From Castor canadensis (Eukaryota; Chordata; Mammalia; Rodentia; Castoridae): a stretch of 64,000 bases of DNA. This document shows, piece after piece, positions 47,201 to 58,647 of the stretch (within the stretch, counting starts at the first letter, position 1; every line of letters starts with the position of its first letter). Position numbers and translations under genes: made by a program. The notes below the pieces were generated by a model. That model was not told the DNA's origin, made no database searches, and worked only from the letters and a program-made list of their open reading frames with translations. Location: the NCBI RefSeq assembly GCF_047511655.1, contig NC_133390.1, positions 130,997,583 through 131,061,582 on the forward strand. The letters run 5' to 3'.

Positions 47201-50200
47201 CTGACCCAGCACCAAGGCCACCACTGGAATGGAAAGAGATGGACATGGTCAAGCCAATGAAGAAGGATCAGGATAGCCATCCAGGGCAGGCTGCCCCCAA
47301 GAGAGAAGCAGGAGGAAAGGAGGGAAGTACAAAAGAATAAAACCACCTACTTTTCCACTGCAATAGCAGCTTCCTCAAAAAGCTCCTCTTGGCAGTACAT
47401 TTTGAGTGCTAGATCAAATTCCTGAATCTGCTCAAAGCATCGGAAAGCATCTTTGTAGCACTGGCTTCGCTTATAGAAATAGGCAGCATCTCTTATCTAG
47501 GACAGAGTAAAATTTTCCTTTTATTTAGAGTATATGTAACTTTTATCTTAAAAATAAACCAGTATCATGAATAATAAAGAGGATGGTCATATTCCTGCTA
47601 GTTTATCTAAAATTAAAACTACTGAAATATAGATGATATTAGAAAAATTAATTTTTCTGGTTGTACTAGGGATTAAACCCAGGGTCTTGTGCTTGCTAGG
47701 CAAATTCTCTACCAGTAAGTCACGATCCCAGCCCTTTTTGCTTTTAGTTTTGTTTTTCAGATAGGGTCTCATGTTTTTGCCTGAGCTGACTTTGGACAGT
47801 GATTCTAACACCTATCTCTGCTCCTGGAATAGCTGGCATTACAATAATGCACCATGATGCCAGGCTTCTTTTTTGGGATAGAATCTCACTAACTTTTGCC
47901 CAGGCAGGCCTCTAACCTCTATCCTTCTGTCTCTACTACCTGAGTAGCCAGGATTGTAGGCATGTACCACCATGCCCAGCCCTAGAAAACTAATTCTTTA
48001 TAAAATATAGATAAAAGTTAAATCTCATTTCACATCATACAAAAAGGTAATCTCCTGGTGTATTAAATATTTAATTGAAATTTAAAAATTGAGAGGAAAT
48101 ATATGAGATTATCTTTGTGACACAGAGATAGGGGTAGATAAAGTCTTCAACAAAACTTCAAATACACAAACTTCAGGCAACAAATTAATGGATATGATGA
48201 TTTTTTTAAAACGGCACATGAAATAGAATTAATAGAAGACAAATTTTAACATCTAGATCAGCACTGTCCAATCTGCTAGCCTCTAAGCACAACTGAATAT
48301 TGACACAACTGAATATTGAGCAACTGAATTTTTAATTTTATTGAATTTTAACTATTCAGATAGCTACATATGGCTAAGGGCTACCACACAAGACTTGATA
48401 GATTTAGAACATAAAAGAGATTTCTACAACCACAACAGAAAAGACTTCTTTAGAGATACAACAGAAAACTAGGCAAGGGGTATAAACTGGCAGTTTGCAA
48501 TAAGGGAAACTTGAATAACAAACAAATAAATGAAGATACTCAGAACCATCCTCATCACAGACTGCAATGCCCTGCAGAATCTGCTCCTGTCACCCTCTCT
48601 TGCTCATGGCACCATGTCTACCTCCTCGCTGGGTTTTGGCCAAACTAGCTTCCTGGCTATTCTTCAAACTCACCAAAATGCTCTTACTTTAGGACTTTTG
48701 CCTGCAAGGGGTTGTCCTGTGAGGCTTTCCATTAGCTGTCCTCAGTATTTTGCTGAAACGTCAGCTCTCTGACCTTCAGTCTAACATAGCAATGCATGAT
48801 ATCCCCTCTTCCCCTCCCATGCTTTCCTCATAACCATTACATTTCACATATTACTTGTTTATTTATCTTTTTCTTATGTAGGAAAGGGAAGCTCTGGAAA
48901 GACCTCTGCTTTGTGGCCTCTGGTCACTCAGCTTCCAACATGCCTGGCACAAGGGCACTACCCATTCGTTGAATATTTAATTTCAAAATTCTACTTGCTA
49001 CACCTGAGGCCCACAGAGGAAACAAAATAAAAGTGAAATAGGGCAAAATATATGTGCCAGCTCCCCTGGAAAAACCTGATTTTTCATAGTTTCTTTTATA
49101 TCCTGAGACCTCATAGATCAGAGAGTTCCTAGACCACTCTCAGCCACGTCAATTAAACTCTATAACCAGTACATTTAACCAGCCCTCTCTTTTCTTCTCT
49201 TTCACAATGCTCATGACTCAGAAGAAAAACTCCTGTGTATAAACAAAGGTGCTGAATGTGTGCCCAATTGGAGGGAGAGAAGAAAAGGCTGGCTCTAAGA
49301 GTTAGCTCTCTACTCTGTCTCCCTGCACCAGAAGGAGGCCCCATCTGCCATCCAGGGCAAGACCCTAGAAAGGATTCTGGGTAAACCAATGCTGCTCTAC
49401 GGAGACAGGCAGGAGAGGCCCAGGAACCTCTGAAAGGAAATTTCATATCCCCCCAGCACCCACACAAATATTTCTTCCCTGGGTAGTATACATTACCAGA
49501 AAGACAATTTGGCTTGAGGATTTAGGCAAAGGCTGCTGCCAATTTGAATCTTGCTAGTCAAATGGGGTGGCATGATCACAGTAGGTCTGACACTGGCTGA
49601 TGGTTTAATAACCTTCTGCAGAGGGGCCTGAGCAAAGACAGGAGGCTGATTCCTCTCTGTGTCAGGCACACAGTTATTAGGTTATACTGGTGAGAGAAGG
49701 GAGAAGCTTGGAGTATGGCTCTACACTTGAAGGTGCTGCAGCTATGGAGAAGGGTGTATAACCTCCGCTCATTGTCTCCTGGTTGCCACCACTCCCACTT
49801 TCAGAGGTAGAGCCTGGCAGGCTGGGAGCAGTATAGTTAAACAGACAAGGTAGGAATGTCTGGCTCAGCCATGGCAGGCACCAGAGTTAAAAAGCGCAAA
49901 GTGATAGGCATAGGTTTGTCTCCTGGAGCCACTGACAATAGAGTACAAGGTGGTGGCACTAAAGATTAAAGGGTATAAATTAAAGAACCTGGAAAGACTA
50001 GAGACTATCCTAGCTTCCCAAACTTCCACCCACACTGAGATGCCTTCTCCAATGTCCCCATTCCATCTCCATCTCCTACAACCCAACAAGTTCATCCCAT
50101 AATAAACATGAAGCTAGACAGGTAGCATTGGGAGGCCTTATCTTCTCAGACACTTACTAGGGGCTACCCTTCACGCTTCCTGGTAGATTCCACACCCAGG

Positions 50201-53200
50201 GTGCTCTCAAGAACCCAAGAGTTACCACACTAACACTGACATGGAAACCCATCTTTCTACTGAAGGGTCATAAAAACTGGTACAGGAGGAAATGCAACAG
50301 CTTACAGTTTGATGCTCTCAAGCACAGCTTCTCCAACTACCTGTGGTAGAGGACCAGACTGTTTCAAATTTCTAATCCATCAAAACTGATATATTAAAAA
50401 TGAATCACTAAGAAAATGATTACTACTTGGATGTCACAGTAATGCTAAATGGCTATACAAATTTCTAACTGTTTACTTCCCTCTTCTGTATTAATCTGGT
50501 TGCAGACAAACAGCAGTTTGTGGCCCACTGCCAGATTACTAACCATACTCTGTGAGAAGCTGTGCTCCAGATCTGCATCCTTGTCCATCAGAGCTTTCTA
50601 CAAGGATGGAAATAACTCTGAGCTCTTGTACTGAGGATGAAAGTGTTTAATGTTATTACATTTTAATTAATTTAAACTAAATAGCCATATGTGGCTGCTG
50701 TATTAGACAGTGAAGATCTAGAGTAACTATTGGAAACACAAAAAACCTTGCTCGTAGTACTCACCTGACTCAACTCCAGACTGTAAACATAGGGAAAGAG
50801 AAAGCAACAATATTCTAAACACACTGCCCTTTGGTTTAAACATTTGACCTTCTTGTGGTTAATATTAACACAGACATGGAAGTACACACACACACTTCAG
50901 AGCCTTCTAAAAGCTTGAGCAAGTAAAGGAAAAAAAGGGCCACCCATAGAGATAGAGTGGACAGGGCCAGCCTCTTGTTCCTTGGAGGACTGGGGCCTCT
51001 TCCTGATGCAAGCAGATCTTGAGGGGTTCACCCCTTCATCTGCTCAAGTGAAGTCCAGTTTTCCTAGAAACACCTGTGGGCTGGAGGCCATACCTTTCCC
51101 AGTCTCTCACACAACTGGGCAGAGAGCTGGAATTCCTTGGCATAGCTCAGACATTTAAGGGACAGTTTTGGCTCACTGCACTCCAAATAGGTTTTAGCCA
51201 GTTCCAAATACTCCAATTGTTTTTCCCTGGGGGAAAGAAAACAAAAACAGTATTCCCATGAAATATTAACATAACACTAATATATTTAACCTGCTGCTTT
51301 TATCAAAGCAAATCTGAAATGATCTCAAGACACTTACTTGGGGCTGACTTTCTTGGATTTCATGCTCAGGGCCGTGTTGTGGGCCAGCGCCAACTTCTCC
51401 TTCTCAAATGCACCTCCTTTCTGGTAACACTTAGCTGCAACCTGAACGGGCCAAAGGTGTTTATTCTCAGTAAGGTAACAAAATTGACAAATAGGACAGG
51501 AGTTAAAGCATGCATTATGTTTGTACGGACACAGCTCTGCATCTCACCCCGCCCAATCTATGAGACAGGAGCAGGAAAAGTGCAGGCTTGCTAAAGAGAG
51601 AAGCCTCCAAAGACAAAGCCCAGAGGTGTGACCACTTAACACACCCAAAGGTTTCATTAGGAAGAAGCTAGAAGCCATGGAAAAGGTACATAGTACATAT
51701 TTCTATAGGCCACCACAGTAACAACCTTGTGTAATCCTCCAACAGCCACATGCAAGAGGCATCCTTCTCTTTGTACATAGTACAGTGGTCAAAGTCATTG
51801 CAGCAATTGGCCCAAAGTTACCAGTGGCTTTTCTGGGTTTTGACACAATTGCTAATTACAATGGCTACCTGTGTGCTGGTGGAACAGTCACAGTGCAGGT
51901 AGTGGGGGAGAGATGGCACCAAAGCACATCTAGATCCTCAGAGCATGCAGATCTATGTTACCAAATTCTCTCACTATGAAGTATGCAGATGAGTGTCACA
52001 GGGAGTCAGCCTGTACCCTAATCCTGGCCAGAAAAAGTTTTTTTTTTTTCTAAAACAGGAGTACTTGCACCATGTCTCAAAACATAGGATACAAGAATAG
52101 AAAAACCATTCTGCCTAGTGTTGGGTCTTAGGGTAGACATGGGAAAGATTAAATGGCACTTGCTAGTAAAGTGGACAGGATAGCCTCTCTTCCCCTCATG
52201 CTCTTTGTTCTAGCATTCCCAGCTCCTCAGGCCTCCTTTCATTTCCAATGACCTGTATGTACCATACTCTTCCTTGTGTAATTTGCACAAACTATTCCTT
52301 CCAATTGAAATCGTTTCCTATCCTTTCTCTGCCTAATTAACTGCATTTACTTTACAGGTCTGTGATCAAGACTCCCTTTACTCAAAGAAGGTTTTCTTGC
52401 CTCCCTGTCCAGGACAGGTGACTCTGGGGCAGCTGGTCTCTTATATGTGGTGCCTGCAAGAGCTAGGCTGTACACTCATCTATGTGCCTGCTTTGCTCAC
52501 CATAATATTCCTGGGATCTAAGCATAATGTTTGGCCCACATCTCAACAAGTATTTGTTGAATGAATGATCTTGTATGGTGGTTCTGAAACATTCATTGAC
52601 ATGCAGCCAAAAACTCAATAAACCACCTGAGTCCTGAAGTCCTTTAGCGGGGTCAAAATAAAGTCAGGCGAGGAGAAGGCTTTTTATAACATGTCTCATC
52701 TGTGCCGGCTCCCCTAAAAAGATTTTAGATTCAAACATTCAAAAGGTATTTTTAAAGGGATAAATAATTGGAAATCCATGGGCAACACATATGGGCAACA
52801 CCAATGGTGTTCTGAAAGGAATAAAGGGTAAGATTTTATATAGTTCTCCAATTTCATACCTATACCCATACCTGCTGCCCATCATATCTCTCCCTTCCCT
52901 CCCTACCACCCTCCCTTCACCCCACCAAAAAAAAAAAAAGAAATTTTGGTTTTACAAAAGCAGCCAAATATTCAGCATTTCTGTCCAATTATAGCAAAGA
53001 TGAGCATTGGGGCTCAATCAACTTCTGCAACTAAATATTACATATTTTAAAAACTACTCTCTAGATATACCCATACCTACTACCATGAAAATTCTATCTC
53101 CTCACCTCACATAATAGATTACAAACGTGACCACTCTTCCCTACCTCTGCCCACTCCCCTTTACAGTGTAACATGGCAGCTTCCCATCATGAGTGCTTCT

Positions 53201-54289
53201 TATCTCCCCTCTATTCCAATGTGGAATATGACTTGTTTAGCCAACAGAAATCAGCAGAAGTATCACTGGGCCTGTTCTAAGGCCTGGCCTCAAGAGGGTG
53301 CATGTACTTCTGCTCACTCTCTTTGAACCATGGTTTTACATGAAAAGCACAGAATAGCCTGCTGGAGGATGCAGGATGGGGTGACCTAGGATCCTGTAAA
53401 CCCATCACCAGAGCCAAGAACCAGCCAATTCCCCTGAAGCAGACTTACCTAGTCAGCTGGCAGCTGAATGCAGACACACAAGTTGCCCCACCTGAGCCCA
53501 AAAGAACTACTTGGCTGAACTCACATTGCCATCTTATAGAACTAGGAGCAGCATAAGCCACTAAATTTTTCAGGGGTGTTTATTATGCAGCAACAGTAAT
53601 TGATAAACCCAAGATAGGAGTTATTTGTTATCAATGTAAACCATTTTCCCTGTCATGGCAGAGAACTATTCTAAGAATTAGGGCTGAGGAAACTTTGGGA
53701 ACTCCTTCTCCCAGGCATGTGAGACACAGACACCTCACACACTACTGACTTGTAGTCATCACTCTGCACTGCCCAGTGCCTTCACTCATGCCCAGCTCTA
53801 TAAAACTCTGGCTCTAAAAAACCAGAGCATCAGAACCAGCTTTCCAGAGAAATCACAGTCTCAAACCATCTGTTCAGAAGTAGAAGAGAAACCACAGGCA
53901 TTCTTCCTATAACACTTGAGGTGATTAACCCCAACATGAGCACTGAGGCATGGAAGGAAAGAAAGCCATCTGCCCAAATCCAGCCTGGCTACTCTTTCAA
54001 GGAGCATTGCTGCAGTTGCTAGTATAGGCACCCAGGTGCCTGGGAAGTCAAACCCTGGGGAAGTGCATTCCTGTGGGGCTCTACCTGTGATGGCAGACAC
54101 TATTGATTATGCAAGGCACTCTGTTCCCTTTCTTGCCAGATGGTAGAACCTATACCCATAAAGAGCAGAAAGAGATAGATGGGACTGTACTCCCAGAAGC
54201 CCTTGCAGCTAAAAAAAGGACATATGACCTAGTACTGACCAATAAGAAGCATAAGGATGTCCACTGGGGACTTTAAGATTAAAACAGAG

Positions 54290-54340
<51 letters not shown>

Positions 54341-57300
54341 TCAATCCAGGGGAAGCAAGTGCCTTCCTTTCATTCCTGCTTTGGTTGCTTCTGAGGAGAT
54401 TAAGGTGCTTGACGCTGCTGCAGCAGCCATTATGTAGCTATGAAGAGAACATCTTTGACACACTGCAGATTACACAGAAAAAGATGGAGTAAGATTGGGC
54501 CCATGTTGACTTTGCTGAACTGCAAATCCTAAAATCAGACTTATTGTTATAGGATTTAACATTTAAAATCATCACTACTCTTCTAGTAGGGTGTTTGCAA
54601 CTTGCAAGTGAAGATAGCATCTCTACTACCTTGTTGGAGGTATCTGCCTTGGTGCTGTACCTGAGACCCTGTGATGTGTATTGGTGTGATTATGGGAAAA
54701 GTGATGGGCCTGCTACAGAGACAGTGTTTCCTGGAAGAAGACTGCTCAGGCTCACTGATATGGCTTGAGGCTGGAAGTTAGTCATTTCAGTCCAGTGTGG
54801 TAAAGCTTCAGCCATGCTCACAGACTCAGAGTGGCAGTAAGTTTATGTCTGCTCCATTTGAAAACAACAAACAAGAGACCAAAGTGTTGCTGCTTTACAA
54901 TGCAGTATGATGATAGCAAAACTTTTTAAGCACAGAAGGGAAAGAAAATAAATAGGAGTATTCCTTGATGGGACACAGGCCATGACCCTTCTCCACTTAT
55001 CTATCAATATATGCTGGCATTTAGCCAAAATGAAGGGCATACCTACACTGACAGGGGAAGAGAACAGGTCAGAGAGTACTCCTCATCTTGGGAAAACCTG
55101 ATGATTCAGAAGAAGTGGCACAAACACTTTTGTCCTCACCCCATCCTGCTGATATGTGATGGTGGAGACTTGCCTATGAGGCTTAACAAAGTGAGCAGTC
55201 ATGAAGATTCCTCACCCCTGGCTCTTTGCCCAGCCCCTTACCTTCCAGCACTGGTGCTTGGCATAGTATTCTCCTTGCGTGATCCACTCCTCCGGAGTTG
55301 AGGTCTTAACAAACATGCTATCATCAAAGTCTAAAATGAAAAAGGAAGGCAGGTTTGCTTCTCTGGGCATTCAATCACTTACACCTGTTGTTATGGGCTG
55401 AATTATGTTCCCCCAAAATTTATGTATTGAGGTCCTTAACCTCTATTTCCTCAGAACATGACTGTTCTTAGAGAAAGGGCCATTAAAGAGGTGATTTATT
55501 TAAAATGAGTCCTTCAGGGTGAGCCCTAATCCAATCTGACTGGTGTCCTTATAGAGGGAAGAAATTTGGAAACACACACACAAAGAGGAGCCCATTTGAA
55601 CAGAGGAAAGACTTATGAGGTCACTGTGAGAAGGTGGTCATTTATCTACAAGCCAAAAAGAGAATCCTCAGAAGAAATCAACTCAGTCAATACCTTAATC
55701 TTGAACTTCTAGTCACTAGAACTGTGAGAAAGTAAATTTCTGTAGCTTGAGCCACTCAGTTTGTGGTATTTAGTTATGGCAGCCACAGCAGGCTAATACA
55801 CCTCTGTTATCTTTCTAATCTTTGAGATACATTTTAGCTTACTAAGCCAAGTTTGTGTGGGTTTCAGAAGAAAAAAGCAGAAGTGAAAAAGGGCATGGTA
55901 TGTTTTTAAATTTTTGGTCTACTTTCCTTGGCTATGAATCAGAAGACAGAGAGCAATTACTAATTCTTCCTTGAAAATCCACAGCTAAGTAGCTCTTAGT
56001 AAGCTCTCAGGTACAGAGGATCTAGCAAGGACCAAGGCAATAGGATTTTATAGTATAGAGACTACTTAATTTACTGTGGGGTTATATGCCAATAAACTCC
56101 ATGGTAAATTGAAAATATAATTCAAAAATACACTTAGTACATGTATCCTACCAAATATCATGGCTTAGCAACACAGCACACTGTAGATTGCTGGTTATTC
56201 ACTCTGTGACTGCATGGGCAGCTGTGACCTGTGGCTTACTGCCACTGCCCAGCATCATGACAGAGTACTGTACCACATATCACTAGCCTGGAGAAAGATC
56301 AAAATTGAAAATATAGTTTCTACTGAGTATATATCACTCTGCACCATGGTAAAGTTAAAAAATCCTAGGTCAAACCATCATGGGGCAGAGTCTATTTGTA
56401 TTTCCAAATGTGCAGACTTTGCCCTTATCACAGCAAGCAATCTGTTGGTGGACATCAACTATTACAACCACCAGCTGTCTGTCCCTTCTGTTTCACACAA
56501 GCCCACTGGTGACTATGTCAGTACTCCCCACCCATCGGCCCTCAGAGTATCACCAGCAGTGAGTGACAATACACAGCCTCATGAAGCACAAGAAAGACAG
56601 TGACTACAAGGACAATGTCAATAGTCAAATCAGAGCTGAAGGAGCCAGGGATACCCAAGCCAATGGATAGCAACCACAGGAGCAATGAAAGACATACTCA
56701 GGTGTAAAAACCACACATTAAGCTTCAAAGTGGATCCTTTCCTTCTCTCCCTCTGCTTGTGCCCTTAGGCATGGTGTAGTGATCTACAGCTTCTTGTTCT
56801 GACTCCATGTATTCTATTACTGCCTCTGTGAGATTTTATTCCCACAGCAAAACCCTATGTTATCTCTAAAAAGAGCCAGTGATCTCTGCACTCCTTTCCT
56901 TTTAGCTGAGGAGGTAAAGGTTAATGGAGAGAAAGAGTACCTGAACAAGGTTTTATGCAGCTACTCAGGTGGAGAGGTTTTTGAGGAGACAAGTTTTTAA
57001 ACTCCACGCCTTCAATTTTTCTCATCACCCCACAACAGTCAGGTCCTAGGAATAGAATATTTAATCCTGGCCCCCAACTAAGTCAACAAGAATAATCAGA
57101 AATAGACTTCATAAAAGTTTGCTGAGAAATACTCAGGAAGCCAGCAAACTTCTCTACAGCAGCCATGCCCTGCTCCTTCCTCTATCCTTACCAAATTAAC
57201 TATGGCCTAGAGGCATAGAAAGATAGCAATTTTCTCCTTCATGAAAGGCTGATTATTTCTCTTCACGGTATCCTATCTGGAGAACTTCACTTCATTTTTA

Positions 57301-58647
57301 ATTAGCTAGTCTTTGTAAATTATACAAAAAAATCAAATTCATGATATGATTTTTGTAAACCCTGCAAATAGTATAGCAGGTATAAAGGTGAGAAGCAAAA
57401 GGTATCTATATCTACTCAACAATTCCATGCCCACCAGTCCTAGCACCAGAGGTAACCACTATAAACAGTTTTCCTCAGAAATAATATTTGTATCCTTGTA
57501 TATGTAGCATTTTTCTCTCCATGGACTCTCCTATGTCTGGAGTTGAATAGATAAATATCTGATGAATCCCTTACTATCTGAACTCTACCTCTTGTTGTAA
57601 AACTCAAGAGCCAAACAGATTCAGGCAGTCCATTATCCTTCACTGTCTTAACTCTCACAAACCTAATTCTTAGTATACCAACATAGAAACTGAATGAGGT
57701 TTGATAGTTAAAGACACTTAAATAGGTGTTTGTATGTAGAAATACACATATACACATTTGTAATCATTCTATTCTGATATATCTTATAGTTTTTTATAGT
57801 TCAAAAATATAAAGTTCTTTAAAGTTGGATTGTTCTAGCTATACTGCTTTGCATTTTCCTTTTTTCATGTAATACATCTTGAACATCTTTCCTTATCAAT
57901 AAATGGAAGTAATCCTTACTCTTTTTTAATGGCTACAGGGTATTCTACAGAAAGAAATGTGTTTAGCCTTTCCTGTTTTGGACACTTAAGCTGCTTTTAG
58001 TTTCTTGTGATGAGAAATAGAGCCATGAAATCTTTATTTTGACAGACACTGCTAATCAGCTGCACAAAAGTTCACAGTAATTTGTATTCTGCCAATTGAG
58101 ACCTTATTTCATCTAACCTTTGCCCATAATACTTGCCTTTAAAGGAAAAATTCAAGGCCTTCCCTGAAAGAGTTAACCCTCTGAATACCACTCAACCACA
58201 CTTTCCCACACACTTTAACAAATAAATAGGAACACTCTTCCTCAGAAGAGTATAGAAAGAAAAGAAAGTGCTTTAAAAAAAAATAAAAAAGCAATGCCCA
58301 AGGCTGGGAGTGTAACTCAGAGGTACAGCATTTGCCTAGCATGTGTGATGCCCTGGGTTCCATCTCCACCACTATAAGACACAAAACAGCAAGAACAAAA
58401 CAGAAACTACATCCTTTATACCTGGACCACAAGAACAGTTGAAAGAAACATATATTCTCCAACGCTAAGAATATTTCAATGAGATCTTACCTTTATTTTC
58501 ATCTGTCTTCACAACTTGAACAAAATCTCTTCTAATGAAATATTTGAAAGCAGGAGCCCGTTTCTCTAGGTTTTCATCAAAGATCCAGAGGTTGACCCGA
58601 GCCCGTGTGATGGCAGTGTACAGCTGCTTCAGCTCTCCATTGAGGAG
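41161..58647 (-). CDS. TRANK1: TRANK1, C-terminal part (8 exons, 5' end outside window)
   Basis: The coding sequence is the join, on the minus strand, of 58647-58491, 55330-55242, 51441-51338, 51226-51094, 47496-47351, 46519-43476, 42648-42553 and 41261-41161. Every junction has GT/AG borders and all phases agree (0, 1, 0, 2, 0, 2, 1, 1). Total length is 3,870 nt: 1,289 codons plus a TAG stop. I recognise the protein as TRANK1 from the family: a UvrD-like helicase end (LYTAITRAR, motif VI) followed by a long alpha-helical, TPR-like C-terminal half. Human TRANK1 is about 2,900 residues (from memory), so roughly 44% is present here. The ankyrin repeats and helicase motifs I-V would be encoded beyond 64,000. 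The biochemical role of TRANK1 is poorly defined; ATP-dependent nucleic-acid helicase activity is inferred from the fold. No frameshift or premature stop appears in the joined frame, so the gene looks intact. Confidence 0.93.
41848..42019 (+). mobile_element. Composite SINE in the last TRANK1 intron
   Basis: CACACCTGTAATCCTAGATA, AGCCAGCCAGGCAAATAGTT, GGGCTGGTAGAGTAGTTCAA and GTTCAAGCCCCAGTACCACA. It lies antisense to the gene. Confidence 0.92.
42140..42200 (+). mobile_element. L2/MIR 3' end remnant (weak)
   Basis: TACTAGACACTCAATAAATA then TCCACTGATTTATATGAATG resembles the common 3' end shared by L2 and MIR. It sits in the last TRANK1 intron. Confidence 0.4.
42553..42648 (-). CDS. TRANK1: TRANK1 penultimate coding exon
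   Basis: 96 nt with start phase 1 and end phase 1. It encodes EEVMMRQVKVLALSVRDAQE, then WLMKTELCLKEE. The donor is GAAGAAG/GTAAGAAG. The acceptor region reads TATAGCAG, a NAGNAG tandem acceptor, so splicing at 42,651 instead of 42,648 would change the junction residue to Ala-Glu without altering the frame. The downstream-most AG is chosen here by convention. Confidence 0.88.
43476..46519 (-). CDS. TRANK1: TRANK1 giant exon (C-terminal helical region)
   Basis: 3,044 nt without any stop in frame, far longer than an ordinary internal exon. The acceptor is CTGTCTTTGCAG and the donor GCTGAAG/GTAAGG. An open frame runs on past both splice sites (46,581 to 43,438), but its first 20 and last 12 codons are intronic. 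The product is mostly alpha-helical. Visible features in order: continued TPR-like helices; a CX8CX4CX3H cluster at 45,609-45,553; an arginine/glycine run (ERGRGRGSRMKG) near 45,045-45,080; an acidic patch (ESECEFDQDETDELALEDRD) near 44,075-44,135; and a CDLCG pair at 43,884-43,870 followed by a histidine-rich segment. I know of no characterised function for this part of the protein. Confidence 0.95.
47351..47496 (-). CDS. TRANK1: TRANK1 internal exon, TPR-like
   Basis: 146 nt, entered in phase 0 and left with two bases. The acceptor is CTCTGTCCTAG and the donor GGAAAA/GTAGGT. It encodes IRDAAYFYKRSQCYKDAFRC through QEELFEEAAIAVEK. Three consecutive helix pairs (AAYFYKRSQCYKDAFRCF, QIQEFDLALKMYCQ, EELFEEAAIAVEKYEEML) match the repeated A/Y/F-x2-A spacing of TPR or related solenoids. 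Confidence 0.92.
47652..47988 (-). mobile_element. Composite SINE in a TRANK1 intron (same sense as gene)
   Basis: Antisense on the plus strand: AAACCCAGGGTCTTGTGCTT, CTACCAGTAAGTCACGATCC, then two B1-like blocks ending GGCATGTACCACCATGCCCA. Confidence 0.85.
48257..48420 (+). mobile_element. MER3-like hAT-Charlie element
   Basis: CAGCACTGTCCAATCTGCTA, CAACTGAATTTTTAATTTTA, TTGAATTTTAACTATTCAGA and TAGCTACATATGGCTAAGGG match the MER3 layout. Confidence 0.75.
48540..48985 (+). mobile_element. L2 LINE fragment
   Basis: TTCTTCAAACTCACCAAAATG, TTAGGACTTTTGCCTGCAAG, GAAACGTCAGCTCTCTGACC, TTACTTGTTTATTTATCTTT, then AACATGCCTGGCACAAGGGC and TTCGTTGAATATTTAAT: an L2 3' end in order. Confidence 0.78.
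48986..50639. other. TRANK1 intron, nothing recognised
   Basis: No exon with matching phase and no confidently assigned repeat. Confidence 0.45.
50640..50720 (+). mobile_element. MER3-like 3' end
   Basis: TTTTAATTAATTTAAACTAA then ATAGCCATATGTGGCTGCTG and TATTAGACAG match the MER3 right end. Confidence 0.65.
51094..51226 (-). CDS. TRANK1: TRANK1 internal exon, TPR-like
   Basis: 133 nt. The acceptor is TTTCCCCCAG and the donor GGAAAG/GTATGG. One base completes a Lys codon from the previous exon, then it reads EKQLEYLELAKTYLECSEPK and continues to AKEFQLSAQLCERLGK, ending in phase 0. LAKTYLECSEPKLSLKCLSYAKEF is a recognisable helix-turn-helix TPR-like unit. This unit and the next exon appear to form one continuous solenoid. 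Confidence 0.92.
51338..51441 (-). CDS. TRANK1: TRANK1 internal exon, TPR-like
   Basis: 104 nt, entered in phase 0 and left with two bases. The acceptor is CCCGTTCAG and the donor CCCAA/GTAAGTG. It encodes VAAKCYQKGGAFEKEKLALA, then HNTALSMKSKKVSPK. The pattern of small residues and amphipathic helix, with CYQKGGAFEKEKLA resembling a TPR helix A/turn, fits the helical repeats described for TRANK1. The intron to the next exon is only 111 bp. Confidence 0.92.
51442..52229. other. TRANK1 intron, nothing recognised
   Basis: No repeat or additional exon identified. Confidence 0.4.
52230..52572 (+). mobile_element. L2 LINE fragment
   Basis: Block order CTTTCTCTGCCTAATTAACT, TTTACAGGTCTGTGATCAAG, GAAGGTTTTCTTGCCTCCCT and the terminal CAAGTATTTGTTGAATGAATG fits an L2 3' end. 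Confidence 0.75.
53100..53610 (+). mobile_element. Ancient interspersed repeat (family unassigned)
   Basis: Ends AGCCACTAAATTTTTCAGGG then GTTTATTATGCAGCAACAGT, a familiar 3' end of old mammalian repeats; the body is diverged. Confidence 0.45.
54100..54600 (+). mobile_element. Ancient interspersed repeat carrying (GA)n
   Basis: CTCCCAGAAGCCCTTGCAGC, ATGACCTAGTACTGACCAAT and GGGACTTTAAGATTAAAAC resemble an old mammalian repeat, with a (GA)n expansion at 54,294-54,336. Confidence 0.4.
54294..54336 (+). repeat. (GA)n microsatellite
   Basis: About 21 GA units in a TRANK1 intron. Confidence 0.97.
55242..55330 (-). CDS. TRANK1: TRANK1 internal exon (post-helicase linker)
   Basis: 89 nt. The acceptor is TTCATTTTAG and the donor GGAAG/GTAAGG. 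It starts with two bases that complete an Asp codon across the junction, then reads FDDSMFVKTSTPEEWITQGE and ends AKHQCWK in phase 0. The stretch EEWITQGEYYAKHQCWK has the spacing of the first helix of a TPR-like pair and leads into the solenoid of the next exons. An old MLT1 LTR lies 58 bp upstream of the acceptor in the transcript sense. Confidence 0.9.
55389..55800 (+). repeat. MLT1 (MaLR) LTR in a TRANK1 intron
   Basis: TGTTATGGGCTGAATTATGT through TTTGTGGTATTTAGTTATGG and AGCCACAGCAGGCTAATACA: full-length MLT1 with TG...CA ends. Flanking 5-mers CCTGT and CCTCT are a near-match target duplication. Confidence 0.92.
56078..56385 (+). mobile_element. Tigger-family (TcMar) DNA transposon remnant
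   Basis: GTGGGGTTATATGCCAATAA, GTAAATTGAAAATATAATTC, CTGCCACTGCCCAGCATCAT, GTTTCTACTGAGTATATATC and ACCATGGTAAAGTTAAAAAA match a Tigger-type non-autonomous element. No transposase frame. Confidence 0.75.
57300..58135 (-). mobile_element. Old L1M/L1ME-type fragment, antisense
   Basis: GAGGTAACCACTATAAACAG, CATCTTGAACATCTTTCCTT, CTTTTTTAATGGCTACAGGG and AAGCTGCTTTTAGTTTCTTG are the antisense landmarks of an old LINE 3' UTR. Confidence 0.55.
58302..58385 (+). mobile_element. ID-type SINE
   Basis: GGCTGGGAGTGTAACTCAGA, GCATTTGCCTAGCATGTGTG, CCTGGGTTCCATCTCCACCA. It lies about 105 bp past the donor of the 58,491 exon. Confidence 0.88.
58491..58647 (-). CDS. TRANK1: TRANK1 exon carrying helicase motif VI
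   Basis: 157 nt, entered in phase 0 and left with one base. The acceptor reads TTATTGGTAG and the donor AAAG/GTAAGAT. It encodes LLNGELKQLYTAITRARVN and on to WIFDENLEKRAPAFKYF. The block QLYTAITRARVNLWIFDE is the conserved C-terminal signature (motif VI) of UvrD/Upf1-like superfamily-1 helicases, where the arginines contact the ATP gamma-phosphate in characterised members. This is the most upstream exon in the window. Both sides are filled with LINE and SINE sequence, so the exon is a small conserved island. Confidence 0.92.

Noticed and set aside
54289-54492. Open frame beginning with an Arg-Glu repeat
   Set aside because: Translation of the (GA)n tract at 54,294-54,336.
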